IMG/VR virus record: IMGVR_UViG_3300017737_001556
Span: 1-21,009 of that record
DNA from: a virus
DNA length: 21,009 bases
Direction: 5' to 3' (one strand)
Program-made: the position numbers and the translations under genes
The notes under the pieces: model-generated
What the model was told of the DNA's origin: nothing
Seen by the model: only the letters and a program-made list of their open reading frames with translations
The model's database searches: none
Shown here: in pieces, positions 15,638 to 21,009 of the stretch
Numbering within the stretch: position 1 is the first letter of the stretch
Layout of the letters: each line of letters opens with the position of its first letter

Positions 15638-16203
15638 TTTTTAACTAATTCTTTTAATACATCATTACCATAGGAGACTGCAATATCATCTCCAAATCTT
15701 TTAATACCAGCTTCAAAAGGTTTTGTAAAAAACATACTTGGTCTTAGTCCTCTATTGTAGATGTTACTTGCTATAACATATCCTAAAGACTTATAACCAC
15801 CTTTTTTATACCTTCCTTTATCATCTCTAAATCTTATATTTTTTCTTTGTGCAAATGCTGACATTTGATTTACAAAATCTTTAAAAGTTTTGTTTGATTT
15901 ACCACTACCAAATCTAAATTTAGAATTTGGTGCTTGTTGTCCCTTTATTTTTGCGTTAGGTGAAACTTTACTTGGGTCTTTTCCTTTAACTCCTTGATCT
16001 TGGAAAACTCCATAATCTTCCATTAAGAACTCTACAGAATACCCTGTTGCAAATCTACCACCAGAACTTCTTCTTTGTTGTATGATATAATCTAAACTGT
16101 TGTATAACTTACCACCACCTTTTTTTTCTTTTGTCAGGTTACTTTTAGCTTGTTGTACAACATACTTTGCATAAGCTTCTATGGCTTGTTTAAATTCACT
16201 CAT
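15634..16203 (-). CDS. HK97 gp10-like / minor tail-completion protein
   Basis: The product has 189 residues and is strongly basic. It begins with a helix (FKQAIEAYAKYVVQQAKSNL), then GGKLYNSLDYIIQ, a Gly-containing strand region (FATGYSVEFLMEDYGVFQDQ) and a C-terminal PSMFFTKPFEAGIKRFGDDI. This order is that of HK97 gp10-like head-tail closure and tail proteins, which act at the head-tail interface. Its neighbour upstream looks like a tail completion protein, consistent with that role. Starts and stops interlock (TAATG upstream, ATGA downstream). The family assignment is by pattern only. Confidence 0.7.
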   Translation of the reverse strand: MSEFKQAIEAYAKYVVQQAKSNLTKEKKGGGKLYNSLDYIIQQRRSSGGRFATGYSVEFLMEDYGVFQDQGVKGKDPSKVSPNAKIKGQQAPNSKFRFGSGKSNKTFKDFVNQMSAFAQRKNIRFRDDKGRYKKGGYKSLGYVIASNIYNRGLRPSMFFTKPFEAGIKRFGDDIAVSYGNDVLKELVKK

Positions 16204-16658
16204 TAGCAGTAAGTCATTTCATCTTTAGCATTCACATCAAACGTTACTGCCCAGCCAGCTAAAGCATTATCAAATCTTTCAGTAAAGGGTTCACAGCTTG
16301 CTGCATTAGGCAATTCAAAATCTTGTTTGTATAGGTTGCTTTTTTGTAATACTCTTATAACTCTAGTAGCTAGAGCTGCTTGTGTATTTAACACGTCCTG
16401 TGTATTGTCATTCCCTAGAAATAAACTAGCATCTGGTTCTTTACTTACATCTACTAAATCCATTAGAAATAGTGTTACATTAAATGAAACGTGTTGTTGT
16501 TCTACAGTCATATTATTTACCATGATATGAGCTAATGGAAAAATACTTTGCTTACTTAAATCAATGTCTGCTATATCTCCAAAACTTACATTGTTGTTAA
16601 ATGGTTCTGCATTTACTGCTGTCTTAATACTGTCTATTACGTTGTAAAAACTTTTCAT
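16203..16658 (-). CDS. Probable tail terminator/completion protein
   Basis: The product has 151 residues. The pattern of an N-terminal helix (FYNVIDSIKTAVNAEPFNNN), IFPLAHIMVNNMTVE near 39-53, a strand HVSFNVTLFLMDLVDVS near 56-72, a helix TQAALATRVIRVLQK near 91-105 and a final strand LAGWAVTFDVNAK resembles tail-terminator and tail-completion folds (a beta sheet packed on helices). It lies before the gp10-like gene, as is common in siphophages. It overlaps the 88-residue gene as ATGA. The function is inferred from fold pattern and context. Confidence 0.65.
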   Translation of the reverse strand: MKSFYNVIDSIKTAVNAEPFNNNVSFGDIADIDLSKQSIFPLAHIMVNNMTVEQQHVSFNVTLFLMDLVDVSKEPDASLFLGNDNTQDVLNTQAALATRVIRVLQKSNLYKQDFELPNAASCEPFTERFDNALAGWAVTFDVNAKDEMTYC

Positions 16659-16921
16659 GTGCTTTTTATATATAATGGTGTTCCTTCACCTAAATCTTCT
16701 TCTACAAATTCTTCTAAGTAATCAATGGCATCATCAAAGTCTACACCCTCTTTATGTATGATACAGTCTAAACACTTCCAATAGTCATAAATTACTCTCT
16801 TGGGTTTAGTTACAGTAATACCTAAAAAAGCATCTTCAAAACCATCTGCAAGCATTACATACTCATAGTCTTGTAAATCTTCTTTATTTATTATTATATC
16901 TAATATTTCTTCCCTTGTCAT
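16655..16921 (-). CDS. Conserved small phage protein (88 residues)
   Basis: The sequence YEYVMLADGFEDAFLGITVT (around 19-38), RVIYDYWKCLDCII (around 42-55), DDAIDYLEEFVEEDLGE and TPLYIK follows a pattern widespread in phages: DGF.-AF.GI, then YDY-KC, then EAI.Y, then a TP ending. It is acidic and soluble. In this window it begins with ATGA overlapping the stop of the -1 frame of the tail chaperone, so its translation is coupled to ribosomes that have frameshifted. Its biochemical role is unknown to me. Confidence 0.75.
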   Translation of the reverse strand: MTREEILDIIINKEDLQDYEYVMLADGFEDAFLGITVTKPKRVIYDYWKCLDCIIHKEGVDFDDAIDYLEEFVEEDLGEGTPLYIKST

Positions 16922-17172
16922 TTGTTTCTTTTTAGTAGGTGTTGCTCTAGTTCATATTTATCTTTTTCAAATGCTAACTGCATTAAACACTTATGTAATT
17001 TTTGTTTAGTTATTTCATTAAAGTGGAGGATGCTTCCATTTGCCAGTCCATAGATAGATTGATACCAGCCCCATTTTTGAGAGAATCCTGAAGTTCTTGA
17101 GAGATCGGCACTTCCGTTTGATTCGCCAAATAATTCAGGATATGAGTCTGTAATTCGTTTCTTAGTTTCCAA
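16918..17172 (-). CDS. -1 frameshift extension of the tail assembly chaperone (T domain)
   Basis: This open stretch in the -1 frame covers 84 codons if read from TTG at 17172, with no ATG near its start. It is better read as the C-terminal part of a fusion made by slipping at T TTT TTT. The product would join 162 residues of the upstream frame to these residues (246 in total). The sequence WGWYQSIYGLANGSILHFNE then ITKQKLHKCLMQLAFEKDKY resembles the C-terminal domains of frameshifted tail chaperones, which bind the tape measure or tube protein. Its stop overlaps the next start as ATGA. About 160 bases are read in both frames. Confidence 0.75.
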   Translation of the reverse strand: METKKRITDSYPELFGESNGSADLSRTSGFSQKWGWYQSIYGLANGSILHFNEITKQKLHKCLMQLAFEKDKYELEQHLLKRNK

Positions 17173-17657
17173 AAAAAAACCATTGAGCCAAACACAACAT
17201 CTAAAGTCATTTGTTTCATGTTGTACTTATCAGCAGTTTCATATTCTTCTATCAAGTATTGATTCTTCTTCTTAAAAGTTATTGGTCTATATAATACACT
17301 CATTGCTTTGTGCATTAGTTGCCAGTCTGCTAAGTAAGTATCTAAGTCTACATATTCTCCAAAAGTCATGTCATCTAGCTTAGGTATAAAACCAAAGTCT
17401 TGATCTTGGTATTTAAATCTGTCAATGAACTTATTTTCTTTTTGATTAAATAGCTTAGATATTTGAACCACTATTGATTCTATATCTTTTGCTTTAATCA
17501 GCATTACTTGTTTCAGCGTTACACCACAGAATATTTCTATCATCTTCTGCTGTAAGAAGTTGTCTAGCTCCTTATCTTCTGCAACTTTTAACCATTGCTG
17601 GTACTGATCTAAAGTAACTTCGCTTAGTGATTCGGGTATGTTTAGTGTTAGCTTCAT
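17010..17657 (-). CDS. Tail assembly chaperone (gpG-like), zero-frame product
   Basis: The product has 215 residues. It is helical and acidic-to-neutral: LTLNIPESLSEVTLDQYQQW (3-22), FCGVTLKQVMLIKAKDIESI, FIPKLDDMTFGEYVDLDTYL (about 91-110), then LMHKAMSVLYRPIT and MTLDVVFGSMVFFWKLRNEL. The FGEYVDL and LYRPI motifs recur in tail-chaperone proteins of many siphophages and myophages. Codons 160-163 read GTT TTT TTT TGG, a run of nine T, where the frame can shift to the overlapping -1 ORF. The zero frame continues 53 codons past the slip site and overlaps that ORF. The gene opens the tail module right after terminase, behind a repeated 36-nt element. Confidence 0.8.
   Translation of the reverse strand: MKLTLNIPESLSEVTLDQYQQWLKVAEDKELDNFLQQKMIEIFCGVTLKQVMLIKAKDIESIVVQISKLFNQKENKFIDRFKYQDQDFGFIPKLDDMTFGEYVDLDTYLADWQLMHKAMSVLYRPITFKKKNQYLIEEYETADKYNMKQMTLDVVFGSMVFFWKLRNELQTHILNYLANQTEVPISQELQDSLKNGAGINLSMDWQMEASSTLMK
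17085..17141 (-). other. Possible stem-loop downstream of the frameshift site
   Basis: On the minus strand ATCCTGAA (17141-17134) can pair perfectly with TTCAGGAT (17092-17085) across a 41-nt loop. It begins 30 nt after the slippery heptamer, farther than classic stimulators, so its role is uncertain. Confidence 0.35.
17172..17178 (-). promoter_or_regulatory. Slippery heptamer T TTT TTT for -1 frameshifting
   Basis: The minus strand reads G followed by nine T and GG (17180-17169). In the zero frame this is GTT TTT TTT TGG. The heptamer T TTT TTT fits the X XXY YYZ rule exactly, with both tRNAs re-pairing after a one-base backward slip onto the -1 frame that encodes the T domain. Confidence 0.75.
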
Positions 17658-17690
17658 ATTAGTTATCCGTTATAATGTTTAAAATGATAT
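17655..17690 (-). promoter_or_regulatory. Repeated upstream element, copy 2
   Basis: On the minus strand this has ATATCA, a variable base, TTT, a 10-nt spacer and ACGGATAACTAATATG ending at the tail chaperone start codon. It has the same layout and length as copy 1 at 8805-8840. It occupies most of the 41-nt gap after the large terminase gene, one of the few true intergenic gaps here. Confidence 0.55.
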
Positions 17691-17698
17691 CCACGTTT

Positions 17699-18874
17699 TT
17701 AATATAAATGATAAGTTCCCCTATTAGGATTTTCTAATTCCATCATCATGGCATACCTAGCAGCATCTATTGCATGGTCTCCTGTCATAGGGTTTGGCTT
17801 CTGTAAACTATTGCCTTGTTTGTCTTTCATCCAGATATAACCTTCTAATTCTTTCTTTAGGTTTTTGCTTCTTGATGTTACAAATACTTCATTCTGATTT
17901 ATTAGGTTAATACCATACACAATAGAATCTCTGCCTTTAGTTACTGGATAAACATCTACACCACTAAGTCTTATTTCTGCAATTGATTTAGGTTCTGCTG
18001 AATCTGCATAGATGTAACAGTCAATATTATTGTTCTTGATAAAATTAGATATGTCTCTATTTAACATTCCTGTTTTATAAAGCACTTCATCAAATATGTA
18101 GCTATCGTTGTATTTGTATAGTAAGCACATAGCAGAACTATCTACAGAATAACCAAAGTCTAATCCAGCACAAAGCAATCTAGCTTCTTCTGGTATCATG
18201 TCAATTTCTTTCCAGTCTGGAATGCAAGCACCTTCTAAACTTCCTACTTCACCATCTAAATAAACTCTACACCAATTCTTCCAATAGCTAGAAGTCTTTG
18301 CTTTTACTCTAGCTTTCTCTAGTTCGTTTACTATTGATTCTGGTAGTGATTCATTGTCTTTGTAAGTAAGTGTAATAAAGTCTGTATCAGATTGCCCTAT
18401 CAATTCTTTGTCGACCCAGAATAAAGAAGTTGGATTATAATCTAGCCAAATGTTTTCAGATGTTCTTATACTTAATTCTTGGTAGCTGCTAAATGGTACG
18501 TTGTTACATTCGTTGATATAAAGATCTGTTCTTCTAGCACCTCTTAGTTTGTCAGGTTGGTCAGTAGAAAAGAACTCTATGTAAGAACCTGTCCAAAATT
18601 CGTATTTTAAAGTGCTTCTATTAAATTCTTTTTCCCTATACCTATTTAGACCTTTCATAATGCCTAAGAAGTCTTTTAAAGCACCTCTACGCAAATGTGG
18701 TATTGATTCACTAACTACACTTATTTCTTTGTTCTCGTGTCTTAAAGCATAGTCTATTAAAATACATAGAATTGCTATTGTCTTACCAGCACTAGATCCA
18801 CCTCTTACAATCTTAGTTCTTTGATTAAGTTTCCTTAACCTTTTAACTGCTGTTGTTCTTTCTGGTTTCATCAA
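17699..18874 (-). CDS. terL: Terminase large subunit
   Basis: The product has 391 residues. The ATPase domain has a Walker A motif GGSSAGKT (25-32), LRGARRTDLYINE (110-122) with the Walker B acidic pair at its end, and a motif III-like LDYNPTSLF (144-152). The nuclease domain has CAGLDFGYSVD (candidate metal ligand D239), YIYADSAEPKSI (D291) and GDHAIDAARYA (D366/D370). This is the motor that cuts concatemers and pumps DNA through the portal. It is short compared with many terminases but holds all expected motifs. It starts within the small-terminase stop (4-nt overlap). No domain loss is apparent. Confidence 0.95.
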   Translation of the reverse strand: MMKPERTTAVKRLRKLNQRTKIVRGGSSAGKTIAILCILIDYALRHENKEISVVSESIPHLRRGALKDFLGIMKGLNRYREKEFNRSTLKYEFWTGSYIEFFSTDQPDKLRGARRTDLYINECNNVPFSSYQELSIRTSENIWLDYNPTSLFWVDKELIGQSDTDFITLTYKDNESLPESIVNELEKARVKAKTSSYWKNWCRVYLDGEVGSLEGACIPDWKEIDMIPEEARLLCAGLDFGYSVDSSAMCLLYKYNDSYIFDEVLYKTGMLNRDISNFIKNNNIDCYIYADSAEPKSIAEIRLSGVDVYPVTKGRDSIVYGINLINQNEVFVTSRSKNLKKELEGYIWMKDKQGNSLQKPNPMTGDHAIDAARYAMMMELENPNRGTYHLY

Positions 18875-19107
18875 TCAATAAACAGTGGCAAATCTTTATT
18901 TACTGTTATGTCTTTTGTTTCTGTTGGTTTTCCAAATCTTCTATCTAAGTATATTGTAATAGCTCTTAGATCACCTTTTTTAATTAGTTCATTAAGCTTA
19001 TGTATTACTTCATCTTTATCTATAATTCTGTCTAACCTTTCTATAAGCTTATCTTCATCTGCTTTAGTTGGTCTACCAGCTCCTTTTCTTACACCACCAT
19101 GTCCCAT
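18871..19107 (-). CDS. Terminase small subunit-like DNA-binding protein
   Basis: The product has 78 residues. It begins GHGGVRKGAGRPTKADEDKL, and the GAGRP motif is typical of small terminase and related phage DNA-binding proteins. Two helical stretches follow (LDRIIDKDEVIHKLNELIKK and LRAITIYLDRRFGKP), with the RRFGKP block often seen near the end of such proteins. It lies directly before the large terminase with a 4-nt overlap. It is short for a complete small subunit (often 140-180 residues), so it may be a minimal form. Confidence 0.75.
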   Translation of the reverse strand: MGHGGVRKGAGRPTKADEDKLIERLDRIIDKDEVIHKLNELIKKGDLRAITIYLDRRFGKPTETKDITVNKDLPLFID

Positions 19108-19126
19108 AATCTTGATTTAATCTTGT

Positions 19127-19558
19127 TTATTCAAATACTATTTCTTCGTTAGGAAGTGGTACTTCTACGTTAAACCATTCTTTTAGAAAGTCTCTGCATT
19201 GTGTGTGAAATACCTCTTGTTTAGTAGTGGTGTTTTCTGTTGATGAAGAAGGGACTTTGATAACTTCACTTGTTTCTGGATTTACCTTTTCTTCATATAA
19301 GAATAAAGACTTGTACAGATTGTGAGCTTTCTCTATGTCCCATGTTTCCCCCCATTCGTTTTCAACTGCTTGAATAGTAATTGGTATAACAACACCAAAG
19401 TAATAAGCGTTCTGTTGGTTGCTTCTGTGGTTTGTTTTTCTTTTCACTATTATTTCAATTTCTTTTCCTTCAAAGCTTTGTACAGCTTGTTTTACTTTAG
19501 CCCTGTTTCTAATTAGTTTGCCATTAACAACTTTTGATATAACTTTAATTTGTTTCAA
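19127..19558 (-). CDS. ninB: NinB-like recombination protein
   Basis: The product has 143 residues. It begins at TTG, overlapping the previous stop as TTGA. No ATG codon appears near the start of the frame, so this start is preferred. A basic strand (EIEIIVKRKTNHRSNQQNAY, about 31-50) leads to YYFGVVIPITIQAVE, KAHNLYKSLFLYEEKV, a SSSTENTTTKQEV segment and FLKEWFNVEVPLPNE at the end. The RS-QQNAYYF, then AH--L, then ST--T, then PLPN order is the NinB (lambda Orf) pattern, a single-strand/SSB-binding recombination mediator. A NinG-like gene lies three conserved ORFs upstream, matching the lambda nin region pairing. Confidence 0.75.
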   Translation of the reverse strand: MKQIKVISKVVNGKLIRNRAKVKQAVQSFEGKEIEIIVKRKTNHRSNQQNAYYFGVVIPITIQAVENEWGETWDIEKAHNLYKSLFLYEEKVNPETSEVIKVPSSSTENTTTKQEVFHTQCRDFLKEWFNVEVPLPNEEIVFE

Positions 19559-19722
19559 GAGCCACAGCTAATACATTCTTCATCATCTATATCACAACTT
19601 CTTTCTGGATTGTTAGAAGGAGCATTTACTATTGCCCTAACCTTTTTACCTAAGTCTTGGTCATTGGGTGTTAAACCAGCTAAAAATTGTAGTTCTCTTA
19701 ATATGTTGTCGTTATCTTTCAT
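19555..19722 (-). CDS. Small hypothetical protein with C-terminal CxxC (55 residues)
   Basis: ATG at 19722-19720 opens a 55-residue frame ending in TGA at 19557-19555, coupled to the NinB-like start by a TTGA overlap. The peptide has a helical start (DNDNILRELQFLAGLTPNDQ), a basic centre (LGKKVRAIVNAP) and an acidic, Cys-containing end (CDIDDEECISCGS). Three cysteines near the C-terminus could bind a metal. The coupling to NinB supports translation. The function is unknown. Confidence 0.5.
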   Translation of the reverse strand: MKDNDNILRELQFLAGLTPNDQDLGKKVRAIVNAPSNNPERSCDIDDEECISCGS

Positions 19723-19822
19723 TTGGCTTTTTGTCTTTAAATATTTTACTTAGTTCATGTTTGTGTTTAGTTAGGTATTCTAGTAGTTTGGCTTTTGGCT
19801 GTTCTCTAACTTTCCTGTTCAT
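19712..19822 (-). CDS. Very small basic ORF (36 residues), uncertain
   Basis: ATG at 19822-19820 lies inside the end of the 119-residue gene (17-nt overlap). The frame ends in TAA at 19714-19712, overlapping the 55-residue ORF by 11 nt. It is Lys-rich (KVREQPKAKLLEYLTKHKHE) and helical. It fills a gap of about 80 bases that otherwise has no assignment. There is no clear ribosome site, so this may be a chance ORF. Confidence 0.35.
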   Translation of the reverse strand: MNRKVREQPKAKLLEYLTKHKHELSKIFKDKKPNER

Positions 19823-20165
19823 ATGCTTTATATAATTTGTTTAATGTGTTGTATAATTCTTTCACGCATGAGCCACAAGAAGAAGATTGTTTGTTTGCTT
19901 CAAATACTCTGTTGTATATCTCTAGCATCTTGTGTTGCTCGTCTCTGCTAATAACTTGTCTTTCTACTGACATGTAATTATGCAACCAGTTGTATTCTTC
20001 TTCTACTAAACAGTTCTGTTTGGTAGTGTAAGGGAATAAAGCATTTAGTTTAGCTTGTCTTTGATCGCATCCGCAGTCTTCTCCAGCTATCCATTTAACC
20101 AACTTATCTATTTTTGTTGCCTTGGTTACTTTAGCAATTGTATCTCCTAAACCTTTACTTTTCAT
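19806..20165 (-). CDS. Conserved Bacteroidetes-phage protein with Cys pairs, unknown function
   Basis: The product has 119 residues. The N-terminus reads GLGDTIAKVTKATKIDKLVK, then WIAGEDCGCDQRQAKLNALF, followed by NCLVEEEYNWLHNY (about 51-64) and a C-terminal SSSCGSCVKELYNTLNKLY. The GLGDT--K-TK--GID block with EDCGCD is one I associate with a recurring family beside sigma-like and terminase genes of Bacteroidetes phages. The CGC and CGSC pairs could bind zinc or iron-sulfur. It overlaps the sigma-like gene by 11 nt, so the two are probably translated together. No enzymatic fold is recognised. Confidence 0.65.
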   Translation of the reverse strand: MKSKGLGDTIAKVTKATKIDKLVKWIAGEDCGCDQRQAKLNALFPYTTKQNCLVEEEYNWLHNYMSVERQVISRDEQHKMLEIYNRVFEANKQSSSCGSCVKELYNTLNKLYKAYEQES

Positions 20166-20649
20166 TTATTTTTCTTTTTATTTCTTCTTTACATTCTTTG
20201 ACAGTTTTCCAAACTACCTTATAACTAATCTTAGTTGCTTCAGATAATTTTCTAATAGATTGAAACTTGCTAGAGTACAGCTTAAACATCTTCTTGTGAA
20301 ACCATTGAAACTCATTTACAACATCATCAATACTTTGATAGAATAAATTATCGCTTTCTTTTTCTTCTATATCGTTTTTAATTGGCATGCTTTTAGGTTC
20401 AGTTCTATGAATATTTACTACAATATCATGAAGTGTATTATAAACTATTCCATAATGTGGCTTACCCCCTATTATTATATCCGTAAACTTTAGCTTTTTT
20501 TTCCTTAATTTTTCATAAATTTTTATATACATATCTTGAACAACATCTTCTTCTGTGCTAATTCTGTATTTTGGCAACATTCTTTCTGCCATTATTAACC
20601 ATGCTGGATGATTTCTGTATAGTATTTTTAAAACTTCATCGTTACTCAT
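20155..20649 (-). CDS. RNA polymerase sigma factor-like protein
   Basis: The product has 164 residues. The segment ISTEEDVVQDMYIKIYEKLR (30-49) has the region-2 signature of sigma-70 (A/E-D-.-.Q-.F/Y-.K-.). The segment SIRKLSEATKISYKVVWKTV (131-150) reads as a region-4 helix-turn-helix that would contact the -35 element. The middle (about 52-110) is loosely similar to other short phage sigma factors. Placed just before packaging and virion genes, it is a candidate late-gene activator that redirects host polymerase. The start codon overlaps the NinG-like stop as ATGA. Anti-sigma or other DNA-binding roles are less likely. Confidence 0.7.
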   Translation of the reverse strand: MSNDEVLKILYRNHPAWLIMAERMLPKYRISTEEDVVQDMYIKIYEKLRKKKLKFTDIIIGGKPHYGIVYNTLHDIVVNIHRTEPKSMPIKNDIEEKESDNLFYQSIDDVVNEFQWFHKKMFKLYSSKFQSIRKLSEATKISYKVVWKTVKECKEEIKRKINEK

Positions 20650-21009
20650 TTGTTCTTATATTTTTCTATGACATCAAGTAGATAGAATCTATCCCATTTG
20701 AAGCCATACTTCTTAGACATTTGAGTGGTTAGGGTAATCTTGTCAAATCGTTCTTGTCCTATCTTTTGAATAAGGTTGTCTCTGTAGGGTAACAGGTTGC
20801 CAGATAGGAAGTAGTTACATCGCTTGCATTGGCCATGAACATTATCTTCATTAAATTTTGTGGAGGGGTGGTTGCCAGCACTATAAAAGTGTCCAGCTTG
20901 GAGCGTAGTATATTTACCACAAGAAATACAGGGTTGGTCTTGATCCCTTGTTCTTATGAACTTATGAAAGTGTCGTACTGCTATCGCTTTTAATTGCGAT
21001 ACTGTTTTA
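20646..21009 (-). CDS. ninG: NinG-like (Rap) recombination endonuclease, 5'-truncated
   Basis: The frame is open from the right edge for 120 codons, then TGA at 20648-20646 overlaps the next ATG. Visible are PCISCG (first Cys pair), LQAGHFYSAGNHPSTKFNED, NVHGQCKRCNYFLSGN (second Cys pair) and YRDNLIQKIGQERFDKI. This CxxC, GHF, FNE-N-HGQC--CN, SGN order is diagnostic of NinG/Rap, a lambda-family Holliday-junction endonuclease with a zinc-binding, HNH-like core. The N-terminal part lies outside the window. It probably works with the NinB-like protein in recombination-dependent replication. Confidence 0.88.
   Translation of the reverse strand, partial: KTVSQLKAIAVRHFHKFIRTRDQDQPCISCGKYTTLQAGHFYSAGNHPSTKFNEDNVHGQCKRCNYFLSGNLLPYRDNLIQKIGQERFDKITLTTQMSKKYGFKWDRFYLLDVIEKYKNK

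Noticed and set aside
16918-17172. Independent gene starting at TTG 17172
   Set aside because: The TTG lies inside the T run with no ribosome site, and the frame is better explained as the -1 extension of the tail chaperone.
19107-19127. Direct repeat AATCTTG x2 between the NinB and small terminase genes as a regulatory site
   Set aside because: Two 7-bp units in AT-rich DNA within a 19-bp gap are too weak to distinguish from chance.

Overview
The window reads as the structural (late) region of a tailed double-stranded DNA phage that probably infects a marine Bacteroidetes (Flavobacteriia-like) host. The DNA is AT-rich. All believable genes lie on the minus strand, packed with 1-17 nt overlaps. 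Start codons often follow A-rich leaders rather than strong Shine-Dalgarno sites. The main receptor-binding candidate carries Ig-like repeats of the kind found in Bacteroidetes surface adhesins. No integrase, tRNA, CRISPR array or insertion sequence was seen. Functional names come from motif recognition by eye; no database search was run.

In transcription order (high to low coordinates), the window opens with a regulatory and recombination block at 21009-19127: a 5'-truncated NinG-like protein, a sigma-factor-like protein, a conserved Cys-containing protein, two very small ORFs and a NinB-like protein. Packaging follows at 19107-17699, with a small-terminase-like protein and the large terminase. 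The tail module is at 17657-10209: a tail assembly chaperone with a probable -1 programmed frameshift, a conserved 88-residue protein, a tail-completion-like protein, an HK97 gp10-like protein, two large tail/baseplate proteins, a 47-residue ORF and the tape measure. The head module comes after it at 10197-3131: an XkdF-like protease, a small Cys-rich protein, a scaffold-like protein, the major capsid protein, a probable tail tube protein, a beta-rich protein, a portal with a MuF-like C-terminal domain, two paralogous coiled-coil proteins and an adaptor. The window ends at 3127-1 with an Ig-repeat/LamG adhesin and a second, truncated LamG protein.

The genes fit one virion programme: a sigma-like regulator may switch on the late genes, terminase packages DNA through the portal, protease and scaffold mature the HK97-type head, and a tail of modest length (622-residue tape measure) carries adhesins. 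Intrinsic terminators directly follow the capsid gene and the tail-tube-like gene, which suggests transcript-level control of the two most abundant virion proteins. The tail block precedes the head block, and the portal is about 11.5 kb from the terminase.

The best candidates for a second look are the dual-coded frameshift region at 16918-17180, a 36-nt element repeated upstream of two genes (8805-8840 and 17655-17690), the portal/MuF fusion, and adhesin repeats that are conserved as protein but strongly diverged at synonymous sites.
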